From positions 62,001-126,000 of the forward strand of contig JAKAJH010000002.1 of NCBI GenBank assembly GCA_021813905.1: 64,000 nt of DNA, written 5' to 3'. The DNA comes from Bacteroidota bacterium (GTDB lineage Bacteria; Bacteroidota; Ignavibacteria; UBA10030). Made by a program: the position numbers and the translations under genes. The notes beneath the pieces were generated by a model. That model did no database searches and was not told the DNA's origin. It was given only the letters and a program-made list of their open reading frames with translations. Below, piece by piece: positions 1-10,168 of the stretch (positions are counted from its first letter, which is position 1; each line of letters starts with the position of its first letter).

Positions 1-381
1 ATGGTGGAGCGGGGACGGGGTACAATCGTCAACATCGGATCGATTGCCGGTCACGAGGTCTATCCGCGCGGCAATGTGTACTGCGCCACAAAGCATGCGG
101 TCGATGCGTTGACGAAGGGATTGCGGATGGATCTCATGGACACGCCCGTGCGGGTATGCACAGTGGATCCGGGACTGGTGCAGACCGAGTTCAGCGAGGT
201 GCGGTTTCGGGGCGATCGGTCACGCGCACAGGCGGTGTACCAGGGATACACGCCGCTTTCGCCCGACGATATTGCGGATGCGGTAATCTACGCTGCTACG
301 CGACCGGCGCATGTACAGATCGCCGAGGTTCTCATTCTGCCGACGGCGCAGGCTTCCACGACGCTGGTTCACCGCACCTGA
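1..381 (+). CDS. SDR family oxidoreductase, C-terminal part (5' truncated by window edge)
   Basis: IVNIGSIAGHEVYPRGNVYCATKHAV...YxxxK catalytic motif and VDPGLVQTEF, typical of YdfG-like short-chain dehydrogenases; no N-terminal Rossmann TGxxxGIG, so incomplete at the left edge. Confidence 0.85.
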   Translation: MVERGRGTIVNIGSIAGHEVYPRGNVYCATKHAVDALTKGLRMDLMDTPVRVCTVDPGLVQTEFSEVRFRGDRSRAQAVYQGYTPLSPDDIADAVIYAATRPAHVQIAEVLILPTAQASTTLVHRT

Positions 382-1052
382 AGCATCGCGTCGCGGGATG
401 AGTCAGGATTCTGCTGCTGACGCTCCCGACGATGCTCCTTTGACTGCTGCATGAAGAGGCGGAATTTCGCGGTGAAGTCTGACGCCGCCGTGAAGTTTCG
501 TTTCTGCAGCGTCAGGCCGAAGTCCCGGGTGCTCGGCGGCCACGAGATCGTCGTGCTGTCGCGCGTCTGCACCACGTCCCCGTTTGTCCGAACGACCGTC
601 TCGTCCGCTCCGACCACGATCCGTACGCTGTCGCCGCTGATCGCCTCCTGAAACAGCTTCCGGAAGTCCGAAAAGAGAGACGTTTCCCGCCATACCAGCA
701 CGCCGCCCTCCACATCAAGACGTCGATCTTTCACGTACACGCCCTGACCGGTCTTGTCCAGCAGGTATTCATCCCCCTGCCAGTCCCGGACCAACTCCTC
801 GAAATCCGCCTGTTGGCGTGCGGGATCGGGCTGATCGGATTGAATATTCCGCTTCACCACTGTGACCGTGCCGCTTTTGCCGTCCGCGTTCAGATGGATG
901 CTGTACTCATCCCGCTCACTGATCAGGCATCCGGCGAGCAACAGCAGGAATGGGATCATCGCGACGGTGAACGAGCGTCGCCTGAAGCCAAGAAAAGAAT
1001 GCATGGCAACCTTTCCGGGAGGCACGGCCCGCGCCTCCTTGTTTGTGACCAC
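369..1052 (-). CDS. Hypothetical lipoprotein
   Basis: ORF with signal peptide and lipobox LLLLAGC; tight junction to the next minus-strand ORF. Confidence 0.65.
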   Translation of the reverse strand: MVTNKEARAVPPGKVAMHSFLGFRRRSFTVAMIPFLLLLAGCLISERDEYSIHLNADGKSGTVTVVKRNIQSDQPDPARQQADFEELVRDWQGDEYLLDKTGQGVYVKDRRLDVEGGVLVWRETSLFSDFRKLFQEAISGDSVRIVVGADETVVRTNGDVVQTRDSTTISWPPSTRDFGLTLQKRNFTAASDFTAKFRLFMQQSKEHRRERQQQNPDSSRDAMLQVR

Positions 1053-1054
1053 GC

Positions 1055-1450
1055 TTACTTCGCCGCCGGGTGCCGCATCTCCATGCCGCGCACAATCACG
1101 TAGGCGATCAGCGCGAACATGAAGAACAGGAGCAGCATCCAGGCGATGCTTTGGAGTGTTTCGATGACCGTCCGATAAACCTCAAGCACCCAGCGGTCAG
1201 TCGTCAGGTCGAGGATCACGCCACCCTGATTGCGCGGCGTGATATATTTCTCCAGGTCCCAGATGCGCACGCCGCCGGAGATCCCGACCACGTAGACGGC
1301 AAAGACCATATACTTGCCCCACGTGGCGAAGATCTCTTCCTGGATGAGACGGTGAAGGATGTTGTTGATCGGATTCCGGAACACCCGTGCTACAATGAAA
1401 CAGACCGTCAGGGCGATCAGGAAGTTCACAACGAGCAGTCCGATGAACAT
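1055..1450 (-). CDS. Small membrane protein, hypothetical
   Basis: ORF with hydrophobic segments at both ends (MFIGLLVVNFLIALTVCFIVA; IAWMLLLFFMFALIAYVIV); start chosen at internal ATG 1450. Confidence 0.6.
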   Translation of the reverse strand: MFIGLLVVNFLIALTVCFIVARVFRNPINNILHRLIQEEIFATWGKYMVFAVYVVGISGGVRIWDLEKYITPRNQGGVILDLTTDRWVLEVYRTVIETLQSIAWMLLLFFMFALIAYVIVRGMEMRHPAAK

Positions 1451-1470
1451 GGTGAGCCTCCGTATCCCGA

Positions 1471-2133
1471 TTACAGCCGGTTGATCCGGTCCCACTGGGC
1501 CTCGCCGAACTCGACGAGGGAACGCAGCTTGAGGCCGGCAATGGAAAAGCGTGGATCGTCAATCTGTGCCGCACTGGGAACCGCGACGGTCTTCATCCGT
1601 GCGGCCGTTGCGGCCACGAGGCCGGCGAACGAATCCTCGAAGACCAGACAGCGGGTCGGTTCCACGTTCAGTTGCCGGGCAGTACTCAGAAAGACCGCGG
1701 GATGCGGCTTGCCGAGTTCTTCCTTCTCGCCCGAATGCACGACCTCAAAGACACCGGTCAAAGATAATTTCTCCAGCACTGTCCGGATCAGATGCATGTT
1801 CGAGGAGGAAGCCAGTGCAAGCCGGATGCTTCGCGCCCGGAGAAAATCGATCAGGGCCTCCACGCCGTTGCATGCCGTACCACGCTCGCGGACGCGTTGC
1901 TCCACACCGTGCAGGATCTTTGCTTCCACCTCCGCAAACGACATCCCTTTCCACGGATGACGCGCATGCCAGTACGGAATGACCTGTCCCACCCCTATTC
2001 CTGTGGCCTGCAGACACATCTCCCGCGTCAACGGCACTCCAAGCGCGCCGAACACCTCGATCTCCGCATCCTGCCAGAACGGTTCCGAGTCGATGATCAG
2101 ACCGTCCATGTCGAGAATTGCCGCTTCGATCAC
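1471..2133 (-). CDS. HAD-superfamily hexose/hexitol phosphatase (YniC/HxpB-like)
   Basis: DMDGLIIDSEPFW motif I, ALASSS motif II, GKPHPAVFL and VFEDSFAG motifs. Confidence 0.85.
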   Translation of the reverse strand: MIEAAILDMDGLIIDSEPFWQDAEIEVFGALGVPLTREMCLQATGIGVGQVIPYWHARHPWKGMSFAEVEAKILHGVEQRVRERGTACNGVEALIDFLRARSIRLALASSSNMHLIRTVLEKLSLTGVFEVVHSGEKEELGKPHPAVFLSTARQLNVEPTRCLVFEDSFAGLVAATAARMKTVAVPSAAQIDDPRFSIAGLKLRSLVEFGEAQWDRINRL

Positions 2134-2277
2134 CGGACGGACCTCCCCACCGCAACGGTGTGCCGGGAATGGGGAAGAAGGAGCCGGTCTCGCTCACGAA
2201 CGCACCACGGCATGGGATATCCTTTCAGATCGGAACGGGAACGTCGTTGGTTCGCCGGCCGCGTCATCGCAGCAGGA

Positions 2278-2664
2278 TCACGCTGGAAGCCGGGCGCCAG
2301 AGAGAAGGTACAGAGATTTGCACCGCGGGACAAGGCGATCCGCAACGCACAGAGAAGGCCCGACCAGCGGTGAGATGAGGGGTTCCTCGATGGGACCGAA
2401 CCACGGACAGCGGCAGCCCCGGGGGGGTCCCAACCACAGAATGAAGCTCTGCGGGGGAATGACCAGCCGGAACAGGCTCAACAGAGACGGATGTCGGTAC
2501 CACGCCCTCACATTCATGATCAGGGACCACGCGAACACTGCACCGCACGGCACCGATCCGACCATGAACACGCCTGACAGCGATAATCTGCTCATTCCAT
2601 TTCTTCCGGCTGATGTCTGAGCAACCGTCTCCTCCTGGCGGCGGTCCCCGTGTCTCCCTCGCAT
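2278..2664 (-). CDS. Possible small membrane protein (uncertain; maybe frameshifted)
   Basis: ORF with hydrophobic stretch VFMVGSVPCGAVFAWSLIM; a competing ORF in another minus frame and a G7 tract make the model uncertain. Confidence 0.25.
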   Translation of the reverse strand: MRGRHGDRRQEETVAQTSAGRNGMSRLSLSGVFMVGSVPCGAVFAWSLIMNVRAWYRHPSLLSLFRLVIPPQSFILWLGPPRGCRCPWFGPIEEPLISPLVGPSLCVADRLVPRCKSLYLLSGARLPA

Positions 2665-2692
2665 TGAACAACCGCGGTCAAATCGCTACCTT
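2664..2692 (+). promoter_or_regulatory. Putative sigma70-type promoter for the PLP-enzyme gene
   Basis: TTGAAC (2664-2669) - N17 - TACCTT (2687-2692); ATG at 2753. Confidence 0.5.
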
Positions 2693-2752
2693 AGAATCGT
2701 CTGTGCATTCCGCACAGCCGATCATTCCGGGACTCTGACAGGAACCTCGACC

Positions 2753-3976
2753 ATGAAACGCCCTCGTGCCAAATCACCGCTTTCCGTCGCCACGCGCGCC
2801 ATCCACGGGAACAGCCTTCAGCCGTTTCAAGGTCCCGTCGCGACACCGATCTACCAGACTTCCACGTACCGGTTTCGCACGTCCGATGACGCCATCCGCT
2901 ACGCCAAGGGCGATCCGTCGGTCTACGTGTATACCCGCTACCACAATCCCACCGTCCATGACGTGGAAGAGAAGCTTGCGCTCATGAACGGGACTGAATC
3001 GGCAGTGCTGTTCTCCTCCGGCATGGCGGCTATTACCACCGCCATCCTCGCCGTGACCGGCGCGGGTCAGAACATCATCAGCACGCGCGCGCTTTACGGT
3101 GGCTCGTACCGGTGGATGCGCGACGACCTGCCCGGCCGCCGGATCGGCGTCCACTTCATCGACGCGAACGAGATCGACCGCATCCCGCAGATCGCGACTC
3201 GCGAGACCACACTCGTCTATTTCGAAACGCCGACTAATCCCACCCTGGAGATCGTCGACATCGCCGCTGTCGTCCGCGCGACGCGCAAGGCCGAACGGCG
3301 CACCGGACGCCGCATCCTGATCATGATCGACAACACCTTCGCCACGATCCTCAACCAGGACCCGATCCGGATGGGTGTGGACATCGTCGTGGAAAGCGCC
3401 ACCAAGTATCTCGGCGGTCACAGTGATATCGTGGCCGGTGCGGTCTCCGGTCCCGCCGATTTCCTCAAGCAGGTGCGTACACTCGCGAAGTATCACGGTG
3501 GCTGCGCGGACCCGTTCGCCGCATTCCTGCTCTCACGCAGCCTCAAAACCTTCGAGCTGCGCGTGCATCGCCAGAATGACAATGCGCTCGCGCTGGCCCG
3601 CGCCCTTGAGCGCCATCCCCGCGTCCGTCGCGTCCTGTACCCCGGACTTCCGTCGTTCCCCGGCCATGCGGTGGCGCGGAAGCAAATGACCGGATTCGGC
3701 GGCATGGTCACTGTCGAGGTCAAGCCGTCCCGGCGCATGAGCCCGGTTAAAGCCGCCGTTACCGTCACCGACGGTCTGCGCGTGGCCGTCAATGCCATGT
3801 CGCTCGGCGGGGTCGAGACGCTGGTGAGCATTCCGGTGTATTCCTCGCACGTGTTCATGTCGGCCGCCGAGCTGCAGTCGCACGGCGTGGCACCGGGAAT
3901 GATCCGTATCTCGGTGGGTGTCGAGGGGATCGACGACCTCATCGCCGATTTTTCGCAGGCGCTCCATCGCATCTGA
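2753..3976 (+). CDS. Trans-sulfuration family PLP-dependent enzyme (cystathionine gamma-synthase/methionine gamma-lyase-like)
   Basis: YTRYHNPT, SGMAAITTA, ESATKYLGGHSD (PLP lysine) motifs of the Cys/Met metabolism PLP family. Confidence 0.9.
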   Translation: MKRPRAKSPLSVATRAIHGNSLQPFQGPVATPIYQTSTYRFRTSDDAIRYAKGDPSVYVYTRYHNPTVHDVEEKLALMNGTESAVLFSSGMAAITTAILAVTGAGQNIISTRALYGGSYRWMRDDLPGRRIGVHFIDANEIDRIPQIATRETTLVYFETPTNPTLEIVDIAAVVRATRKAERRTGRRILIMIDNTFATILNQDPIRMGVDIVVESATKYLGGHSDIVAGAVSGPADFLKQVRTLAKYHGGCADPFAAFLLSRSLKTFELRVHRQNDNALALARALERHPRVRRVLYPGLPSFPGHAVARKQMTGFGGMVTVEVKPSRRMSPVKAAVTVTDGLRVAVNAMSLGGVETLVSIPVYSSHVFMSAAELQSHGVAPGMIRISVGVEGIDDLIADFSQALHRI

Positions 3977-3984
3977 CGAGCTTC

Positions 3985-4563
3985 ATGCGCTCCTCACTCG
4001 AATCGGTCGCCGCTTTTCTCCGCACCCGCCGCCGGAAGAAGATCGATGATCCCCGGCTGGTTCGCGCGGCCGTGCTCGTACCGTTCTTCGAGCGGGACGG
4101 ACGGTTGCACCTGCTCCTGACACGGCGCACCGATACGGTAGAGCATCACAAGGGACAGATCTCGTTCCCGGGCGGCACTCGGGATACCGGCGACGTTTCC
4201 GCGACTGCGACGGCGCTTCGCGAGGCCGAGGAGGAGATCGGCCTTCCGCACGATTCCGTCGAAGTCCTCGGGTCGATCGATGATCTCGCCACACCGACGG
4301 GATTCATCATCACCCCCGTCGTGGGAATGATCGCACACCTGCCCGACCTTCGGCCGCATCCGCAGGAAGTTTCCGAGATCCTGTTCGTCCCCCTGAGCGT
4401 CTTCACTGATGCCGCCAACGAAGCGTCGTTTGACGTTGAGCGCGACGGGATCCGCCGCCGCGTCTACCGGTACCGGTTTGAGGGGCACGAAATCTGGGGA
4501 GCGACAGCGGCCATTATTCGTGAATTCTTGCTGGAGCTGCGTGCGGCGGGAATCGTGCTGTAG
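3985..4563 (+). CDS. NUDIX hydrolase, CoA pyrophosphatase-like (NudL)
   Basis: ISFPGGTRDTGDVSATATALREAEEEIGL Nudix box. Confidence 0.85.
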   Translation: MRSSLESVAAFLRTRRRKKIDDPRLVRAAVLVPFFERDGRLHLLLTRRTDTVEHHKGQISFPGGTRDTGDVSATATALREAEEEIGLPHDSVEVLGSIDDLATPTGFIITPVVGMIAHLPDLRPHPQEVSEILFVPLSVFTDAANEASFDVERDGIRRRVYRYRFEGHEIWGATAAIIREFLLELRAAGIVL

Positions 4564-4585
4564 AAAGTAGAAAAGGGAAAATCGC

Positions 4586-4614
4586 TTTGAATTCTGCGGT
4601 TTTTTGGTTATGTT
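4586..4614 (+). promoter_or_regulatory. Putative promoter of rpsT
   Basis: TTTGAA (4586-4591) - N17 - TATGTT (4609-4614). Confidence 0.5.
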
Positions 4615-4672
4615 GGAATATTCAAGCGAGAGATCGCAATCCGCCGGAAACGGCGCGTAAGGAGAGAAAGGA

Positions 4673-4927
4673 ATGCCACAACACAAGTCTGCAGTGAAGC
4701 GGGTTCGCCAGAGCGCACATCGCGCAATCCGGAACAAGGCACAGATATCCCGCCTCAAGACGCTCGTCAGGAAGGTTCGGACCTCGAAAGCCAAAGCGGA
4801 TGGTCAGAAGGCGCTCACCGTCGCGGTCAAGTATCTCGACCAGTCCGCCGCCAAGGGAATCATCCACAAGAACAAGGCGGCCAATCTGAAGTCGAGCCTC
4901 ACAAAGCTCGTCAATAAGCTGGCCTGA
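4673..4927 (+). CDS. rpsT: 30S ribosomal protein S20
   Basis: 84 aa basic protein MPQHKSAVKRVRQSAHRAIRNKAQ...; typical bS20. Confidence 0.95.
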   Translation: MPQHKSAVKRVRQSAHRAIRNKAQISRLKTLVRKVRTSKAKADGQKALTVAVKYLDQSAAKGIIHKNKAANLKSSLTKLVNKLA

Positions 4928-4952
4928 TCCGGATTCTCGAACTTCTCTGCAG

Positions 4953-4979
4953 AGCCTCGCCGTCCGGCGGGGCTTTTGC
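4953..4979 (+). terminator. Rho-independent terminator downstream of rpsT
   Basis: gcctcgccgtccggcggggcttttg hairpin followed by T4. Confidence 0.6.
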
Positions 4980-5005
4980 GTGTACGCGCGTCCCGACAAA
5001 ACACG

Positions 5006-5032
5006 AACGCCCGGCCGGAATGGTCGGGCGTT
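5006..5032 (-). terminator. Terminator for the minus-strand operon ending at 5053
   Basis: aacgcccggccggaatggtcgggcgtt inverted repeat; T-rich on the minus strand just beyond. Confidence 0.55.
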
Positions 5033-5052
5033 GTCATTTCGTTTGCCGCCGG

Positions 5053-6261
5053 TTACGATCCCGGCGACTGCTGTTGCTTCTCCTCTTCCAGTTCGGCGAT
5101 TCGCTTCTCGAACCGCTCCCGGTCCGCCGGCTTGTTGATCGCCAGCGTCCGGTACGCCTTGATGGCGTCATCAAACCAACCCTGCTTCGCGTAGATCTCG
5201 GCAAGCGTCGGTGTAACGAATCCCATGCTCGTCGCCGTATCCTGGTCGGACGCCGCTGATGCGGATTTCTCCGCCAGATTGATCACGGGTGTGATCTTCT
5301 TCGCGCTCTGCAGCTTCTCAGCGATCTCTTCGATGGCATTGGCGACCGGCGGTGCCGCAGGCGTCTCGGATTGTCCGCCGAAGTACTCCTCAATCGGTAT
5401 CGTGTTCTCTCCCTCGAGCTGAGGACGCATGCGCACGGCGAACTGCTCAAAGGTCTCCTCACCGGACGGCGGCGCCATGGTGCCTTCGCCCGGTCCGACA
5501 AAGAATTCCATGCCGGCTGCTGATTCAACAGGCGGTGGCGGCTCGGTGGACGTCGGCGATTCCGGAGAGGGAACGCCGGCGAAGACCGGAGTTTCGGGTG
5601 CGGGGATGTCGAAGCCCTGATCGGATGACGTTTCCGTCTCCGGGACGGCTGTCATATCCGGAACGGTCGTCATCGTCGCCGGTGGAACTTCCGGAGCGGG
5701 AAAGCCAGCCAGGCCGAATGGATCCGACGTGGTCTCGGCCGGGGCTCCAAATCCCTGGAACACCTGCGGTTCGGGCGGAGCCGGCGGCGGCACTTCGTCG
5801 ACCTCCGGCGCTGCGGATGGTGTGAATCCCATGATGCCGCCGAACGGGTCTGCGGTCTCCGGCTTTTTCGGTGCGGGCTTTTCGGCGACCGGTTCCGGCA
5901 CGGCCTCAATCACCGGGGCCTCTTGCGACGGCGTTTCGACAACCAGCGACTCTTCCGGCGCGGACGGAATGCTCTCCAGCAGCTTCTGCACCCATTCGTT
6001 CCCGGGGAGCAACTCAAGCACCAGCTCCAGTTCACGCCGCGCTTCCGCACGCATCTGCAGCGCCAGAAGCACTTTACCTTTCACCAGGTGGCCCGTGGTG
6101 TAGAACGGATGCTGCGCGATGCCTGTGTCGCACAGCTTCAGGGCATCCTGTGCGCGTCCCGCGTCCAGATACTCGTTGGCGAGGCGGGCAAAGAGCGGGG
6201 ACGTCCCCGCGGGGCCAACCCGTTTTTCAAGTGTCGAGATTGTTTCCTGCGGTGCGCTCAT
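5053..6261 (-). CDS. TPR-repeat protein with long Pro/Glu-rich linker
   Basis: N-terminal TPR-like repeats (LANEYLDAGRAQDALKLCDTGIAQHP...), low-complexity P/E/T central region, C-terminal TPR (LAEIYAKQGWFDDAIKAYRTLAINKP). Confidence 0.75.
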   Translation of the reverse strand: MSAPQETISTLEKRVGPAGTSPLFARLANEYLDAGRAQDALKLCDTGIAQHPFYTTGHLVKGKVLLALQMRAEARRELELVLELLPGNEWVQKLLESIPSAPEESLVVETPSQEAPVIEAVPEPVAEKPAPKKPETADPFGGIMGFTPSAAPEVDEVPPPAPPEPQVFQGFGAPAETTSDPFGLAGFPAPEVPPATMTTVPDMTAVPETETSSDQGFDIPAPETPVFAGVPSPESPTSTEPPPPVESAAGMEFFVGPGEGTMAPPSGEETFEQFAVRMRPQLEGENTIPIEEYFGGQSETPAAPPVANAIEEIAEKLQSAKKITPVINLAEKSASAASDQDTATSMGFVTPTLAEIYAKQGWFDDAIKAYRTLAINKPADRERFEKRIAELEEEKQQQSPGS

Positions 6262-7790
6262 GCGCGCGGCATCTGCTGCCGGAGTTTACGGGTTTCCAGC
6301 GAGTGGCGGATGGAAAGCCACGATACGAACGAGAAGCCCAGGAAATAGAGCAATTGGAACGGCACGGCTGCGAATTCCAGATAGTATAATGACGAAATCA
6401 CGCCAAACAAGCAATACAGGGCCAGCGCGATCTCGATGATCAGCACCCAGTCGATCTTGCGGCGAGCGACATACTTCTTCTCCATCCAGGAATCCTGCTT
6501 CTCCGTGATGGCGTACTTCGGCGTTCGGATGAACTCGCTCTTGCGGCGGAACAATCCTTCGAACACCGCGCGCGAGTTGTTCACCGCAAAGCCCATGCTC
6601 CCCGCCATGAACAGCGGAAACAGCAGGATCCGCCGCCGCCAGTCGGCATACACGGACTTCTGCGAGAAGAGATAGAACAGGAACGACCCGATGAACGCCA
6701 GCACGAAGACGGACATCATGGCGAAGTACGCTTCGTGTCCTCCCTTCTGCTTGATGAAGATGAGCGGCACGTTCAGCACACCCGCCAGAATGATGAAGGG
6801 GAAGACGATGTTGTTCGTCAGATGGAATGTCGAGTGGATCTTCACGCGCAGCGGGATCTTCGCTTTCCACACTTCGGGCAGCATCTTCCGCGCGGTTTCG
6901 ATCGCGCCCTTCGTCCACCGGAACTGTTGCGTCTTCAGTGCGTTCACCTCCGCCGGCAGTTCCGCCGGAGACGTCACGTCGGCCAGGTAGCGGAACTTCC
7001 ATCCCCGGAGCTGCGCGCGATAGCTCAGATCCAGGTCTTCGGTCAGCGTGTCCGACTGCCAGTTCCCCGCATCCAGAATGGCTTCCTTGCGCCACACGCC
7101 GCCGGTACCGTTGAAGTTGATGAAGTAGCCCGCCTTGTTCCGCACGTCCTGCTCGATCACGAAATGGCCGTCCAGCGCGAATGCCTGCGTCCGCGTCAGC
7201 AGCGAGTAGTCGCCGTTGAGGTGCTCCCACCGCGTCTGCACCACGCCGATGCGCGGGTCGATGGAAAAATGGGGGATGGTCTTCTGGAGAAAATCGGGAT
7301 TCGGCACGAAGTCCGCGTCGAAGATGGCGATGAATTCGCCCTTGGCGGAGGCGAGGCCGTACTTCAGCGCGCCCGCCTTGAAGCCGCTCCGGTCGCCACG
7401 GCGCACGTGTGTGATGTCGTAGCCCATCACGCGATAGCGGGCCACCGCTTTCGCCGCCACCTCGACCGATTCGTCGGTCGAGTCATCCAGAACCTGGATC
7501 TCGAGCCGGTCCTTCGGATACTCCATCGCGCAGACCGCATCGATGATCCGGTTGACCACGTACAGCTCGTTGAACATCGGGAGCTGAACGGTCACGATCG
7601 GCGTGCTCGTCAGCGGCGGATGCGACGGTTCGTTCTTTCGGTGCTTGAGATAGTGATAGACCATCACAAATCCGTGCGCGCCGAACGCGAACAGGATCAG
7701 GAGCGAGATGAAATAGAGATAAAGGACGAAGTCCGTGAACACCGGGTTCTCGACGAACTCCTGGCGAAACATCGTCATAGCGAGTATCAT
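6258..7790 (-). CDS. Family 2 glycosyltransferase, cellulose-synthase-like membrane enzyme
   Basis: VTVQLPMFNE, DDSTDES, FDADFVP, QxxRW (QQFRWTKG) motifs with multiple TM segments. Confidence 0.88.
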   Translation of the reverse strand: MILAMTMFRQEFVENPVFTDFVLYLYFISLLILFAFGAHGFVMVYHYLKHRKNEPSHPPLTSTPIVTVQLPMFNELYVVNRIIDAVCAMEYPKDRLEIQVLDDSTDESVEVAAKAVARYRVMGYDITHVRRGDRSGFKAGALKYGLASAKGEFIAIFDADFVPNPDFLQKTIPHFSIDPRIGVVQTRWEHLNGDYSLLTRTQAFALDGHFVIEQDVRNKAGYFINFNGTGGVWRKEAILDAGNWQSDTLTEDLDLSYRAQLRGWKFRYLADVTSPAELPAEVNALKTQQFRWTKGAIETARKMLPEVWKAKIPLRVKIHSTFHLTNNIVFPFIILAGVLNVPLIFIKQKGGHEAYFAMMSVFVLAFIGSFLFYLFSQKSVYADWRRRILLFPLFMAGSMGFAVNNSRAVFEGLFRRKSEFIRTPKYAITEKQDSWMEKKYVARRKIDWVLIIEIALALYCLFGVISSLYYLEFAAVPFQLLYFLGFSFVSWLSIRHSLETRKLRQQMPRA

Positions 7791-7794
7791 ACGG

Positions 7795-8313
7795 TTACCA
7801 TCCTGCGACTGTATCGTTAAGAATATCTTCGGTCAGCTTGCGCACCGCCTCCTGCACACCATCATTTCGCTGGGTCAGACCGCCGCCCGAGGGGTAATCG
7901 CCCCATTCACTGAATGTCTTATCCCACACTTTCTTGCGGAGCTTCAAATCCTGGAACACCATGTGAACCATCACCGTGATCCGGCGCTGCGACACCTGTT
8001 CGTTCCCCTGCACCACCGCCGGCACATCCCGCACGTCGGTGATCGCGCCCTCCAGTACCGCGTCGGCCGTCGTGCGGTCGGTCACCTGGAGCGTATTGTC
8101 GTTGACGAATTTCTGCACCAGCTCGCGCGTGAATGCGTCCCGCAGCGTCGGATCGCCCCAGCCGCTCTGATCGTCCACCACGGGGATGGCGATCGTCTTC
8201 ATGTGCGGCGGCACCGAGGCGCCCGTGAACGAGTAGGGACAGCCCGAGCATCCGGAGAGCAGCAGTACCGCCGGCAGCAAGAGAAGGCGCCGCCACCATT
8301 CCGTCCCGCGCAT
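7795..8313 (-). CDS. lptE: LptE-family LPS-assembly lipoprotein
   Basis: Lipobox LLLSGCSGC, then YSFTGASVPPHMKTIAIPVVDDQSG typical of Bacteroidota/Chlorobi LptE. Confidence 0.75.
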   Translation of the reverse strand: MRGTEWWRRLLLLPAVLLLSGCSGCPYSFTGASVPPHMKTIAIPVVDDQSGWGDPTLRDAFTRELVQKFVNDNTLQVTDRTTADAVLEGAITDVRDVPAVVQGNEQVSQRRITVMVHMVFQDLKLRKKVWDKTFSEWGDYPSGGGLTQRNDGVQEAVRKLTEDILNDTVAGW

Positions 8314-8325
8314 CAGCGAGTGCTC

Positions 8326-9441
<1,116 letters not shown>

Positions 9442-9460
9442 CCCGATCGATGCCTTTGTG

Positions 9461-10168
9461 TTAGCGGGAAACGACGATGGAATTCAGGCCGAACTTCTTC
9501 TGGATCTCGGCGGTGAACCGCTTCGCCTCGGCAATCGACTGAAACTCACCGACCCAGACCTTGTGCAGCTTGCGGCCGTTGGTGACGATCGTAAAGATGT
9601 TCGAGACGTATCCTTCTTTCTCGAACTTGGCGCGGAGATCCTCCGCGTTCTGCACTGTCGAAAAGGCGCCCACCTGCACGGTGAAATTGGTGCCGTACTT
9701 GGCCACCGGCGCTTTCGGCTCGGCCACCGCCGTCTTCTCGTCGGCGCGCGGCGGTGATTCTTTCGGCGACTCTTCCCGTGCGTATGCCGAGAAGGGATAC
9801 TGCTCCCGCAGCTGCGTCATCTTCTGATCGGCGGTCTTGTACAGTCCGATCGAATAGTAGTACTGATACAGCTTATAGAGCGCGTCGTCCGCCCACTCGC
9901 TTTTCGGGAAGTTGTCCACGATGTTCTGATACAGCTTCGCGGCTTCGCTCCCATCGGTGGTTAAAACGGCCTGCAGATACATCACACCGGGGTCGTTCTG
10001 ATACGTCGTCATCAGCGCGGGCAGCTCCGCACGCACCGCGTCCGCCTGACCCTGCTCGATCATCTCCAGCCGCCGCCGGATGTCCGGCTCGCCCGCCGTC
10101 GTGGTCTGCGCCAGCCCCACGCCGGGAAGAAGAAGCATCAGGAAAAGAAGTCCGGCACGTGCATTCAT
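9461..10168 (-). CDS. SPOR-domain exported protein with TPR-like repeats
   Basis: Signal peptide; tandem-helix region; C-terminal FTVQVGAFSTVQNAEDLRAKFEKEGY...HKVWVGEFQSIAEAKRF SPOR domain. Confidence 0.8.
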   Translation of the reverse strand: MNARAGLLFLMLLLPGVGLAQTTTAGEPDIRRRLEMIEQGQADAVRAELPALMTTYQNDPGVMYLQAVLTTDGSEAAKLYQNIVDNFPKSEWADDALYKLYQYYYSIGLYKTADQKMTQLREQYPFSAYAREESPKESPPRADEKTAVAEPKAPVAKYGTNFTVQVGAFSTVQNAEDLRAKFEKEGYVSNIFTIVTNGRKLHKVWVGEFQSIAEAKRFTAEIQKKFGLNSIVVSR

